A stretch of 64,000 nt of DNA from Pictodentalium vernedei. Taxonomy: Eukaryota > Mollusca > Scaphopoda > Dentaliida > Dentaliidae. Under the pieces are notes generated by a model, which was not told the origin of the DNA, ran no database searches, and was given only the letters and a program-made list of their open reading frames with translations. Both the position numbers and the translations under genes were made by a program. Of this stretch, positions 34,560 through 44,730 are shown piece after piece; position 1 is the first letter of the stretch; each line of letters starts with the position of its first letter. The stretch spans positions 666,208,753 to 666,272,752 of the forward strand of contig CM062296.1 of assembly GCA_031216915.1 (NCBI GenBank). The letters are read 5' to 3'.

Positions 34560-34900
34560 TACTGTGTTCGTCCATGTCTCATATGTGAATGAATCTCTAG
34601 TATGTATGAGTGCGTTTATGACCACAAACACTTCGATACACGCATGTGTGTGTTTGTTTGTGTGTGTGATGGTATAGGCAGGTGAGTGCGTGCGTGACTC
34701 TGCTGTGTGTGTATGTTTGGGGGAGGGGGTGCGTGTAGATGTGTGCGATATAGTGTGTATGTACGTGTAGGTGGCGGTGGGTGCATGTGGGTGAGTGTGT
34801 AAGGGTGATGAGTAGGTGTGGCGTGTGGGTGAGGGTGTGTAGGAACGTGTGTGAATGTGTGTGCAGGCGGGAGTTGAGAGTGTATGTGTGCTAAGCTTTC
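34560..34900. repeat. GT-rich degenerate repeat
   Basis: Long irregular stretch of GTGTGT, GGGTGAG and GTGCGTG phrases. The minus-strand frame across it encodes only Thr/His-rich low-complexity sequence. Confidence 0.8.
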
Positions 34901-34953
34901 GTTTTATTTTAATTCCATGCAAGTCATCTTATGTATGCTCTCTCTTCATTTTG

Positions 34954-35210
34954 TTAACCCTTTACCCAACGCAACAGTCAAAACCGGCCAGCGATATTCT
35001 CAAAAATCGCCAATTAATTTTCATTATTTTTTCATTTTTTGTCTCAAAAACATAAGTTATGACCCCCTCATTGGAACGAGCTCGTTGAGCTCGTTCCAAT
35101 GAGGGGGTCATAACCTATGTTTTTGAGACAAAAAAAAAAAGAAAAAAATTAGTTATTCAAGAATTTTTTGGGCAAGTGTCGTCTGCTTTTCATGTCAGGT
35201 AAAGGGTTAA
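34954..35210 (+). mobile_element. A-family TTAA palindromic element, CATTGG variant
   Basis: Bounded by TTAACCCTTTACCCAACG and GGTAAAGGGTTAA. The left arm has GACCCCCTCATTGG (five C) and the right arm CCAATGAGGGGGTC (five G), so an indel and a substitution relative to other copies are both mirrored. Confidence 0.92.
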
Positions 35211-35269
35211 TGCCGTGCCGTCTGAAGTATTAATGGTTGTGCATTCAATTAATATTATAGACTCGTTGG

Positions 35270-35645
35270 AATTCTGAAACGGGAAGACACTTTATAACAG
35301 CTCGTAGGAGAATGTTGTGTATGGTATTATTCTCGAACACAGATGGACATCCTCTGCCTCTGGTACAGTAAATGTCCATGCAAGTGTTATTGTGTACAAT
35401 GTCCTCGGGTCTTGGTGCTTGTAAAAAAAATGCAGTTAGAAAATGAAGGGCGCTCGGGAATAGATGAGCCCATGTCCCCCAAACCTGCAAATTTAATATC
35501 CAAGTCACTCCCCCGGTAGTGGGTGTCCATGTGTTATCGCGGATAATACCGTGCTCCCTGGTCTCGGTGCTTTTGAAAAAAAAATGAATTTAAAAAAAAT
35601 AGGAGCGAGCACCGGGTACGCTCCCCTTAGACCCGCACTCCCAGA
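35270..35645 (+). repeat. Dispersed repeat R2, two copies in tandem
   Basis: 35270-35510 and 35515-35645 both match the 26.1-kb copy (TTATAACAGCTC; GTGTCCATGTGTTATCGCGG; ATACCGTGCTCCCTGGTCTC; poly-A; GGGCGCTCGGG / GAGCACCGGGTACGCTCC). The two lie in the same direction. Confidence 0.5.
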
Positions 35646-35651
35646 TCAGTG

Positions 35652-35884
35652 TTAACCCTTTATACCGAGCATAACAGCCAAAACCGGCCAGCGCAAAAAT
35701 CACCATTCAGTTTTCATTATTTTTTCATCTTTTGTCTCAAAACACAGCTTATGACCCCTCATTGGAACGAGCTCGCTGAGCTCGTTTCAATGAGGGGTCA
35801 CAAGCTATGTTTTTCACGCAAAAAAAAATTATTCAAGAATTTTGTTTGCAAGTGTTTTCTTCCGTTTGTGTGATTAAACGGTTA
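35652..35884 (+). mobile_element. A-family TTAA element, eroded right end
   Basis: TTAACCCTTTATACCGAGC and ATTAAACGGTTAA bound it. The core CATTGGAACGAGCTCGCTGAG faces CTCGTTTCAATG. Confidence 0.82.
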
Positions 35885-36059
35885 ATTTAATTCTGTGCCC
35901 ATTTGGGCTGATGAGTTAATGTATTACTGATCCTGCTTAACCTTTATTCATTACGTCGATCATCTTTTTTGCCGCTTGATGGAAGCAATCTACGGGCCAC
36001 AATGCACAAGCCTAACGGCCGTTGTTTAAAATTTCAGGATCTTCTTTCTAGCCGTCCCT

Positions 36060-36419
36060 AAGGGGGCGCGGTGGCTCAGTTGGTAGAGGTGCAGGCTGCA
36101 AGCCGAGAGGTCCTCGGTTCGAATCCCACCTGCGGCAACCGCGTTGTGTCCTTGGGCAAGACACTTCACCCCATTGCCCACGTGGGGGCACGGTGACGCT
36201 GTGTACAAAGGCGTACTGCACGTCGATGGTGCACATGTCTTCAACCAATGCTAACCCTGCTTGTGTGGAGTTGGTGTGTTGGGGAGCTGACTGTTGCTCG
36301 CCGTTGCTCGGTGGTTCTCTCCGGGTACTCCGGCTTCCTCCACCCGTAAAACTGTTACGGTCATGGTTAGCCATTGTGCAGAAATATGTGACCTTAAAAC
36401 ACCAATAAATAAATAAATA
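36060..36419 (+). mobile_element. SINE, tRNA head type 1, tail type alpha, full length
   Basis: The reference copy. Head: GGTGGCTCAGTTGGTAGAGG (A-box) and GAGGTCCTCGGTTCGAATCC (B-box). Body: GTTGTGTCCTTGGGCAAGAC, ACGTCGATGGTGCACATGTC, GTTGCTCGGTGGTTCTCTCC. Tail: TTAGCCATTGTGCAGAAATA, TGTGACCTTAAAACACC, (AATA)n. Perfect 14-bp target duplications TTCTAGCCGTCCCT at 36046-36059 and 36420-36433. Confidence 0.96.
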
Positions 36420-36433
36420 TTCTAGCCGTCCCT

Positions 36434-37367
36434 TGTTGTTTCTGCGAAAGGATTTACGGATTCTCTCGCTGAATGAAAGGACATATTGGGTAGGCCTACT
36501 CCTTCTAAACTGGATGTGGCACTGTGCGTTGTTTTATTGTAAATAGAAAGAAAATATTTTTAAAGTTATCTGCCTAGTAACAACGAAACCTGTCACCATA
36601 TCTCATCGAATGATGTCAAATTGACAACGCACAAAACACAAAGTGATCTCATGCCGGTAAATCGAGCGCGAAGAAAGTGGGGTCAGAGAGTTCCTAACAA
36701 TTTCCACTCTTTCTTTGAAAACAAACAAAAAATTGCGTCTATGGATGAGCATTGAAAACAAAATGACCTGAGAAAAATGTAAATTTTTTCGTTATTTTTT
36801 TCATTGGGATGGTGTTTTCGTGAATTGAACTATTTTATTTGTGTCCCGTGTACAGTTGAAGTGCCCCATTCCTCAAGATTGCACTTTCGTCCACTTCAGA
36901 GAAATCAAAGCGGTATTCAAGGTGTCAGCCGCAACTATCTATTTATCAGCAGTGCTTAATCGCCCCTCACAGAAGTCAAGTATTCCATCTTGCGGTACTT
37001 TCGAAAAGACTGTCTGGGCGATGTCTGTCGAGTAGGATTCTTTTCTCCTTTTGGGGAGACTTTTGAAAGAACGTTGACCAGGACTTCCATTCAGTGGACG
37101 TTAAATAGCATTCCTCCACTCAAAAATGACTTGGAGATGTCCGCTGGTTAATTTTCAAAAAAGATTACCAGACGTGACGTTTACTCTGTATTCCAAATTG
37201 TTTTTTTTTTAATTACTTTAACTTCTCCTTATGGGCGATGCCCCAACCAGACCCGCTCCCCGCCACGAAACAAATTCCAACAAGTCTTTAAGTGTACTTT
37301 TTCGCATTATTCTCTGCTGAAGTTTTTGTATTAATTATCTGAACGTGCCTATGCTGCCCTCCCAAAT
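36434..37367. other. Unannotated interval
   Basis: A 64-codon frame at 36841-37035 has no recognised domain or splice context. This is one of the longer stretches in the window without an obvious repeat. Confidence 0.35.
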
Positions 37368-38154
37368 ACGTGGCTAGAGGTTTCCGATTGGGGGGGGGGG
37401 GGGGGGGATAGGGTAGTGAATTTCCAACTAAGGGGAGGGACCGGAATGAGGGTGGAAATTTACTACCGAGGAAAATTTTGCAAATGAAGCCATGAAGGGG
37501 GGCATAAAATTGATTCTAGTAACTGAAATGCCAACACATTTGTGATAGAATTATCAGGTTATTATTATTTGGTTATCTTTTGGGAGTTGAATATATGTGC
37601 TAAACAAATGCTCACGCTGAGAACTTTGAACAATTCACCCTGTCCTAAAATTAAATCAGATCGCATTCAGGAATGAGCATTTTTCGATGTTTCATCATTT
37701 CGTCCCCTGAGCATCAATGTGTTCTATGTGCCAGTAGGCACATAGAACACATTGGAACTCAGGGGACGATTTTTTAACTGTGAATGATGGAATTGACTCA
37801 AGATAACGATTTTACACGATGTGATTTTCTTGAAGTGCATTTCGTGGATTTTGTTTATTACTATATGTAAACGTACTATAGAAATCCTGTACCGATTGAC
37901 ATTATGAATACTTATAATATTGCGTACACTGCAGTTGTAAATAGTAACAGTTGGAATTTTTGCCGATTTTGAAACCGAGTTGGAATTTTGTGAAGTAAAG
38001 GAGACATCATTTTCACCAAAGAAGCTCAATATTCCAGATTGATGGAATTTCCAACTACTCATGACTTGCCCTCCGAATTTCCAACTATAGGGAATTTTGG
38101 TCAGGATTGGGGGCGGGGGTGACACCCCCACACACCCCTGTCGCCACGTCCCTA
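37368..38154 (-). mobile_element. hAT-like non-autonomous element, D family copy 2
   Basis: Inverted relative to copy 1. It runs from ACGTGGCTAGAGG to GTCGCCACGTCCCTA. The sequence follows copy 1 throughout (ATTCTAGTAACTGAAATGCC; ACACGATGTGATTTTCTTG; CCAACTACTCATGACTTGCC) except for a 68-bp hairpin at 37701-37768. Possible 8-bp flanks GCCCTCCC and GCACTCCC differ at one base. Confidence 0.78.
37701..37768. mobile_element. 68-bp hairpin insertion
   Basis: CGTCCCCTGAGCATCAATGT and GTTCTATGTGCC are mirrored by GGCACATAGAACACATTGG and CTCAGGGGACG around AGTA. Copy 1 of the host element lacks it, reading straight through CATCATTT to AACTGTGAA. ATTT occurs on both sides. A second copy stands at 43012-43079. 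Confidence 0.85.
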
Positions 38155-38246
38155 TGCACTCCCCAAAACGTCTTTACATTGGGTTCTCCCTTTTATTTTG
38201 TTTTCCAGTTGATGTTTTTGAGTCAGTTCGGCGTGTTCCTGTCGGC

Positions 38247-38476
38247 TTATATTATATTATACATTATATTATATTATATTATATTATATTATATTATATT
38301 ATATTATATTATATTATACATTATATTATATTATATTATATTATATTATATTATATTTTATATTATATTATATTATATTATATTATATTATAAATTGTAT
38401 TATATTATATTATATTATATTATATTATATTATATTATATTATATTATATTATATTATATTATATTATATTATATC
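38247..38476. repeat. (TTATA)n satellite, left part
   Basis: A pentanucleotide array with a few variants (ACATT, TTTTA, AAATTG). It resumes after the SINE at 38477-38798, so the array was split by the insertion. Long Tyr/Ile frames across it are by-products. Confidence 0.95.
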
Positions 38477-38798
38477 GGGGGCGCGGTGGCTCAGTTGGTA
38501 GAGGTGCAGGCTGCAGCAACAGGGTTGTTTCTTTGGGCAAGACACTTCACCCCGTTGCCCTCGTGGGGGCACGGTGGGGTTGTGTACTAGGACGTACTGC
38601 ACATGGATGGTGCACCTGTCTTCAACCAATGCTAACTCTGCTTGTGTGGAGTTGGTATGTTGGGGAGCTGACAGTTGCTTGCCGTTGCTCGGTGGTTCTC
38701 TCCGAGTACGCCAGCTTCCTCCACCCGTAAAACTGTCGCGGTGATGATAGCCATTGTGCAGAAATATGTGACCTTAAGCACCAATAAGTAAGTAAGTA
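38477..38798 (+). mobile_element. SINE, tRNA head type 1, tail type alpha, in satellite
   Basis: GGTGGCTCAGTTGGTAGAGG begins the head. The B-box part is deleted (GCAGGCTGCAGCAACAGG). Body and alpha tail follow, and the tail is (AGTA)n rather than (AATA)n. Target duplications cannot be read because both flanks are TTATA repeats. Confidence 0.92.
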
Positions 38799-38882
38799 AT
38801 TATATTATATTATATTATATTATATTATATTATATTATATTATATTATATTATATTATATTATATTATATTATAATTATATT
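38799..38882. repeat. (TTATA)n satellite, right part
   Basis: Continuation of the array in the same register type. It ends directly at a truncated A-family element. Confidence 0.95.
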
Positions 38883-38886
38883 AAAT

Positions 38887-38929
38887 ATGGCGCTGGCCAG
38901 TTGTTGCCATGCGTTAAGTAAAGGGTTAA
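38887..38929 (+). mobile_element. A-family TTAA element, terminal stub
   Basis: TGGCGCTGGCCAG, GCGTTAAGTAAAGGGTTAA is the last ~43 bp of the family. The rest is replaced by the TTATA array. Confidence 0.75.
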
Positions 38930-39051
38930 CGCAGTTTTGGGAACAGCATTTTTCTTCCCATATCCTCTTAATATCGGATCTCTACTCGAAACGTGGCAAA
39001 AAATTAGCGCACGCAATGCTCCAGAAAGTTAAGTTTGTTAACTGATTTGAT

Positions 39052-39200
39052 GGTGAAATGAAATGAAATGAAATGAAATGAAAATGAAATCTTTATTTGC
39101 AGTATAAATTATTGACAAGATGGAACAAAGATAATTTGTATACTGCGGGAAATAGCATAGCCTTATTGGCAGTCTTCCTGCCTTTACCCAAAAGAGAAAA
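39052..39200 (-). mobile_element. LINE-type 3' end with (ATTTC)n tail
   Basis: On the minus strand: TATACTGCAAATAAAGATTTC and then TTTCATTTCATTTCATTTC. AATAAA followed by a pentamer tail is typical of a non-LTR element's 3' end. No coding part is recognisable upstream (39200-39570). Confidence 0.5.
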
Positions 39201-39726
39201 ACAAATAATTTTGAAATAATGATTCGACATCAGAGTTTAGAATACTTCAGCAAGACCGTTCAATAATATTCTTTGAGCCTGAAATACACAGGAATAATAA
39301 AGTGAAGAATGATGAGATACCAGAGAGGAGACAACAATGCCTGCCATTCGTGATTTTTTGTAATCTTTTGTTACTTTTTATACTCCGGATAGGTAGGGTT
39401 TATTCTTGAGGGAGGCAGGTGATTCCAACAAATCTCGATCTTCTTTTCTCCCTTTCACTTGGTATTCCAGATTCGGTTGATTTGGACGCTGCAACTTGTC
39501 ATTATTGGTGGAAGCCAAAAGATTTTCAATATGCTCTTCTTGTTGTTTATTTTAGTATTCCAGTTTGAATTTGTTTAGTTACTTTAACCCCCGACTCATA
39601 CTCTTTTTAAGATTCCGAAATTTCAAACAACAATTTTTCCGATGATGCAATTAGGAATTTAACTATTTCAATCTTGTTTGATAGAGCTCCGCGAGCTTTG
39701 TTAAGTAAGATTCCATTAGTTAAAGT

Positions 39727-40126
39727 GAGGCACGGTGACGTTGCGGTAACCGGTTCTCGTCAGTTCACCGAAGTTAAGCAACGTCGAGCCCGGTTAATCC
39801 TCGGATGGGTGACCGTCTGAGCGATCGACTCGGACTCCCGCGTTGTGTCCTTGGGCAAGGCACTTCACCCCAATTGTCCACAAGGGGGCACGATGACGCC
39901 GTGTACTAAGGCGTACTGCACGTCGATGGTGCGCATGTCTTCAACCAGTCTAACCCTGCCTGTGCTGCTGTGCGGAGTTACGATGTTGAGGAGCTGGCAG
40001 CTGCTCGTCGTTGCTCGGTTGTTCTCTCCGGGTACTCCGGCTTCCTCCACCCGTAAAACTGTCACGGTCATGATTAGCCATTGTGCATAAGTATGTGACC
40101 TTAAACACCTATAAATAAACAAATAA
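39727..40126 (+). mobile_element. SINE, 5S rRNA head, tail type alpha, 12-bp TSD
   Basis: TTCTCGTCAGTTCACCGAAG, TTAAGCAACGTCGAGCCCGG and GGATGGGTGACCG are 5S-derived. The common body follows, with the alpha tail ATTAGCCATTGTGCATAAGT and AATAAACAAATAA. Perfect target duplication ATTAGTTAAAGT at 39715-39726 and 40127-40138. Confidence 0.95.
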
Positions 40127-40466
40127 ATTAGTTAAAGTCCTAGCCGCATCATGGGAAAGTTTGATGAGAAAGTTTGAGGGGTGAAATTTTGTGGTTTTGA
40201 CATCAGTGTGACTAACTTGTTCTTGGCAAAACAAGAGGCTCACATATCTGGAAACTAAGTCACCACAAATTATGGGCTTTGTAATAAATGAAATACGTTG
40301 TATCTTAAAGTCGATATACATTAGGGCTTGGGACACTGGCATAGAATAACCCTGAACGCTCAAACAATTTCCACAAATCAAATGTGACGGGACAACAATC
40401 CAAGAGGTTTTGGGTGAAGTCCTTTTGTGACAAAAGGACGAATTAGGCCCCACGAAGTAGACCTTC

Positions 40467-40810
40467 TGTTTCTCGGGCCATTTTTTGTAAAACTGCATGC
40501 GAGCGTTTTTTTTATTTTATTTTTTTATTTTTGTAATTATTTATTTGCCATCAAAAGTTCATATTCTTGGTTTGTTTTATATTTTAGGCCTCATAATTTA
40601 CAGAATAGCATGGGTGGGGGTGTATTTCGTCCCTTAAGTGCAAGAAGGCTTTACAATGCTAAAGCATTGCAAAGCCTTGTTGCACTCAAGGGACAAAATT
40701 AACAATTTTATTAACTTGTGTAAAAGATCAGACATAAAACATTTAATATTTATTTTTTTAAGATTGCATTGGTTATAAAAGGAGAGCATGCGGTAGCCAA
40801 AAGCGCCATG

Positions 40811-40853
<43 letters not shown>

Positions 40854-40892
40854 CTGAGAAACAGGTTGTAACTTCTTTAGGCCTCCTAATAT
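40467..40892 (+). repeat. Dispersed repeat R1, copy 2, with poly-G expansion
   Basis: Collinear with 22020-22400. Here GCATGCGG is followed by a run of about 40 G (40814-40853), where copy 1 reads CATGCGTGAGGGCCTGAG. The inner arms GCAAGAAGGCTTTACAATGC and GCATTGCAAAGCCTTG fold well. Confidence 0.7.
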
Positions 40893-41212
40893 TATTGGAA
40901 GCCGTGTTCAGTTTCGATTGACAGCGTAATTAACTAGGACACGGGAACCAAATAATTAGACATACACTGCTTTCTCTCAGATTAATACTGAAATAACAAA
41001 ACCTACTGTGTATGGATGTACTGTTTGTACATGATTCTTAATAAAAATTATTACTTTAAAAGTGTGATTTACTGGGATTTCCCGGTTTGATTATAAACGA
41101 TAACTTCACAAGTGAATTATGCAATCAACAATTGGGTCATGTATCCGTGCTCGCAAACGAAGACGCTTTGCCGTGGGTGAAATGGGGACTTCATTGTTTT
41201 TTGTTTTTGTTT

Positions 41213-41479
41213 TTGAACCCTTTACCTAACATGAAAAGCAGACGACACTTGCAAAAAAAATTCTTGAATAACTATTATTTTCATTTTTTGTAGGTCGCGG
41301 TAACCGGTTCTCGTCAGATAACATAGGTTATGATCCCTCATTGGAATAAGCTCGTTCCAATGAGGGGTCATAACCTATGTTTTAGAGAGAAAAAAAAAAG
41401 AAAAAATAATGAAAATTAATTGGCGATTTTTGAGAATAGCGCTGGCCGGTTTTGGCCGTTACGTTAGGTAAAGGGTTAA
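41213..41479 (-). mobile_element. A-family TTAA element with a captured SINE-head fragment
   Basis: Bounded by TTGAACCCTTTACCTAACA and GGTAAAGGGTTAA. The core is CATTGGAATAAGCTCGTTCC. In the left arm, where CTCAAAAACATAGG is expected, it reads GGTCGCGGTAACCGGTTCTC then GTCAGATAACATAGG (41292-41322). That is the start of the 5S-headed SINE. Confidence 0.85.
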
Positions 41480-41516
41480 ATAATATAATTACCGTTAATA
41501 ATAAACAGTAATAAAC

Positions 41517-41676
41517 AGAGTAATCGCTTGACTGGACTGATTACGTGAAATAATTCATTCGAGTCGAGGGACTATATTGTAAAACACTCGTGCGCATTCG
41601 CGCACTCGTGTTTGTACCACGTCCCTCACTTTTCATGAATTATTTCACGTAACCAGTCCAGTCAAGCGATTACTCT
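41517..41676. mobile_element. Palindromic miniature element, 160 bp
   Basis: AGAGTAATCGCTTGACTGGA at the left is exactly mirrored at the right (TCCAGTCAAGCGATTACTCT). Inner arms: ACGTGAAATAATTCAT and ATGAATTATTTCACGT. The loop has ACTCGTGCGCATTCGCGCAC. Confidence 0.78.
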
Positions 41677-42192
41677 CTATATAAACGAATAGGTGGACAG
41701 CTGTTCTCGCCATGAAGGGTTAGGCTGACGCACACGATATATAAATAGCCTTATTTTTTGCTTTGTGAAGAATGGATATAATGTTATGTCTATATATAAT
41801 CTTATGTCTGTTGATTGTTTTTCTATTTCATACACATCAACTACTCTAAATCTTGGAAAGGAGCGAGCCTAAATAATTAGGGAGACGACGACGCACAAAA
41901 GGATGAACTTTTTACTGTCGAACCACATACTTACAAGTTTTTTTTACTTTTCCTGAAAGGAAAAGACATTTGTTTTTCTGTGGATTTTTTTTTCGTTTCT
42001 TTCTTTCTTTTTGTCTTTCTTTCAACACTTTTGGGGAGCGGAATCTCCCAGAACGCCGCTGCAGATTTCGTTAAAAGATCCCAAGATCTTAGACTGCTAT
42101 AACTTATACTTGTAATAAGCTATTCACTTTTAGTGTTAACTTTCTTATGCCAAAACCTGCCCCAAAACGCCAACATTTTCATTGACTAATAT

Positions 42193-42627
42193 GGGGGCGC
42201 GGTGGCGTCGCGGTGGCGTCGGCGTCGCGGTGGCGTCGCGGGTGGCGTCGCGGTAACCGGTTCTCGTCAGATCACCGAAGTTAAGCAACGTTGAGCTCGG
42301 TTAGTAGTTGGATGGGTGACCATTTCAGCGACTGGTTCACACTCCTGCGTTGTGTCCTTGGGTAAGGCACTTAACCCCAATTGCCTACGATGATGCTTTG
42401 TACTAACGCGTACTGCACGTCGATGGTGCGCATGTCTTCAACAAATCTAACCCTGCCTAAGCAGCGGTGCAGAGTTCAGAGTTACGATGTTGGAGAGCTG
42501 GCAGCTGCTCGTCGTTGCTCGGTGGTTCTCTCCAGGTACTTCGACTTCCTCCACCCGTAAAACTGTCACCGACATGATATGATCCTGGCTGTTAAAATGT
42601 CGCTAAACTCTAATAAATAATAAATAA
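42193..42627 (+). mobile_element. SINE, 5S rRNA head, tail type beta, 12-bp TSD
   Basis: The 5' end is unusual: CGCGGTGGCGTCG is reiterated about four times (42198-42252) before the normal GTAACCGGTTCTCGTCAGAT. The 5S part, body and beta tail (GATATGATCCTGGCTGTTAA, GTCGCTAAACTC, AATAAA) follow. Perfect target duplication ATTGACTAATAT at 42181-42192 and 42628-42639. Confidence 0.95.
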
Positions 42628-43011
42628 ATTGACTAATATCTCCTGGTCCAAATACGCGAATGACCTGAACTTTTCACAGCTTTGTCAGGAATGCACTTTT
42701 TCATAACCAGCTGGTAACAAAAGTTTACCAAAATTATTTTTTCTGCCAAAATTTTCCAAAACTAAAAATAGGCCCCAAAATCGGTCATTGTGGCCGACAA
42801 TCTCGGACTGTGAATTAGCAGAAAACCTGTAATGGACTGAGTAGTAAGAATGTAATGTATCATTATCATAAATCCAAAAGAAATTTTTATTTTATCCATA
42901 ACGAGTCCAAAGTGGCCGCAAAAACGTTGTGAAAATTGATCATTTTTAATCCCCCCCCCCCCCCCACCACCCCATCTCATAACTCACAAGTGATGAGTTA
43001 ACATAACATAT

Positions 43012-43079
43012 CGTCTCCTGAATTCCAATGTGTTCTATGTGCCTACTGGCACATAGAACATATTGGAACTCAGGGAACG
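43012..43079. mobile_element. 68-bp hairpin, second copy
   Basis: CGTCTCCTGAATTCCAATGT and GTTCTATGTGCC face GGCACATAGAACATATTGG and CTCAGGGAACG. Its ends and length match the insertion at 37701. Confidence 0.82.
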
Positions 43080-43430
43080 ATATTTTACATCACTGATCTC
43101 CGTGGAAAGACATACATATAACGATGATGGACTATTCCATGACGCTCGGGGCACAGAAGGTACTCCTAGCTTGGCGAGAACAAAAAAGCAACAAGAATTT
43201 CGAAGTTCAGAAAATTGTTTGCACTCAGTCACCAATATGCGGCGTGTTTCAAACTGCTTTGTTTTTGTTGGTAACACAAGTAGATTTTATTTAATAGAGT
43301 AACAAATTTTGCTACCAGTTATTAAAAATGCCTGTCATCTCAAAGGTTATTGCATGATGGATGTGATACAAGTATTGCAGATAAATAGTAGTTGAAGCCC
43401 CCACCCCCCCCCCCCCCCCAAAAAAAAAAA

Positions 43431-44115
43431 ATATGACCGCTTGACCACGAGTTTGGGCTAGGGACTATTTTGTGATGTTTTCTGCTTTAAAATGAGCTTC
43501 GAAGGATTTTGAATGATTTATGAAAAAAGAAATCTTCACGTCAGCCTTATGACCCCAGTTTGGGTGCGGGTCTATTTGACAGATATTTTTTTCTGCTTTA
43601 AAATGAGTTTGGAAGGATTTTGAGTGATTTTATGCAGAATAAAAGAAGAAAATCACAATATGACCTTATGACCCCGGTTCAGAGGGAAGGACTATTTGGA
43701 TGATATATTTCTGCTTTAAAATGACTATTGAAGGACTTCGAGCGATTGTTTACAAAAAGAAGAAAATTACAATATGACCCTTATGACCCTTTGACCCCGT
43801 ATTAGGGGAGGACTATTTGGATGATACTTTTCTGCTTTAAAATGAGTATTGACGGATTTCGAAAAAGTTTTTGTAAAACAATAAGAAAATCACTATATGA
43901 CCCTCGTGACCCTTTGATCACCGGGTGGGGGTGGGGGTATTTGAATGATGTTTTTTCCGCTTTGAAATGGATTTTAAAGGTTTTCAAGTGATTTTATGCA
44001 AAAAAAAGAAGAAAAGAAATTCACAGTGATCCCTTGACCCCAGTTGGGGTGAAAGTCTATTTGAGTAACGTTTTTCTGCTTTAAAATGGGTTTTGGAGGA
44101 TTTAGAGTGTTTTAC
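43431..44115 (+). repeat. ~118-bp tandem repeat, six units
   Basis: Each unit runs TGACCCCGGTT, then GACTATTTGGATGATA, TTTCTGCTTTAAAATGAG, GGATTT, GAGTGATTTTATGCA, then AAGAAGAAAATCACAATATG. Unit starts lie near 43436, 43551, 43671, 43790, 43914 and 44035. Units differ enough that the array is old. Confidence 0.85.
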
Positions 44116-44309
44116 ACCCAACTTTGTGTTAACACTTCAACCATAACAACACCGGTATGGATACCTATATGTTCAGAGATATGGAGCAGAAATTTGATAC
44201 TAAGTGGGTAGTTTCTTATAAGGTCTAACATGGCGGAGGAAATTTTGGTATACAGTTGTTTTAATACATCATTCACCAACTCTCCGTACACAGGCCTGAA
44301 CATAAGTAG

Positions 44310-44520
44310 TCTGACATTTTCAGAATGAGGTCCCCAGAGGGTGAATTTGATGATGTTATCCCACCCCGTGGGCTAATTTATCATCTGGGTATCTCTTTCT
44401 GTTTAGTTTTGAGACCCTAATTCAGATTGAGGTTCACAGAGGGTAAATTTAGTGATGCTACCCTGCACAGCAGGGTAGCATCACTAAATTCACCCTCTGG
44501 GAAACCTCATTTTGCAGATG
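44310..44520. repeat. Inverted/direct repeat cluster with hairpin
   Basis: 44428-44509 is a hairpin: AGGGTAAATTTAGTGATGCT and ACCCTG face CAGGGTAGCATCACTAAATT. A related direct copy (GAATGAGGTCCCCAGAGGGT, GAATTTGATGATGTTATCCC) stands at 44324-44373. Confidence 0.65.
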
Positions 44521-44570
44521 ACAGTCTGCTCATTTTCTAGCTTGTCCATACAACGAGCTTAAATCTGTGG

Positions 44571-44730
44571 CCTGCTGTGCGGAGTTACGATGTTGAGGAG
44601 CTGGCAGCTGCTCGTCGTTGCTCGGTTGTTCTCTCCGGGTACTCCGGCTTCCTCCACCCGTAAAACTGTCACGGTCATGATTAGCCATTGTGCATAAGTA
44701 TGTGACCTTAAACACCTATAAATAAAGAAA
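44571..44730 (+). mobile_element. SINE 3' half, tail type alpha
   Basis: Begins abruptly at CTGCTGTGCGGAGTTACG in the body and continues to the alpha tail (AAACACCTATAAATAAAG). It is nearly identical to the 5S-headed copy at 39.7 kb over the same part. Confidence 0.88.

Noticed and set aside
36062-36135. A functional tRNA gene
   Set aside because: A and B boxes are present but belong to the SINE head. The copy has a SINE body, a tail and target duplications.
36841-37035. A possible host exon
   Set aside because: The 64-codon frame has no recognised homology and no clear splice sites. Not enough to support a gene.
38107-38730. A 207-codon open frame
   Set aside because: It reads through the TTATA satellite and a SINE and gives only Tyr/Ile/Leu repeats followed by SINE sequence.
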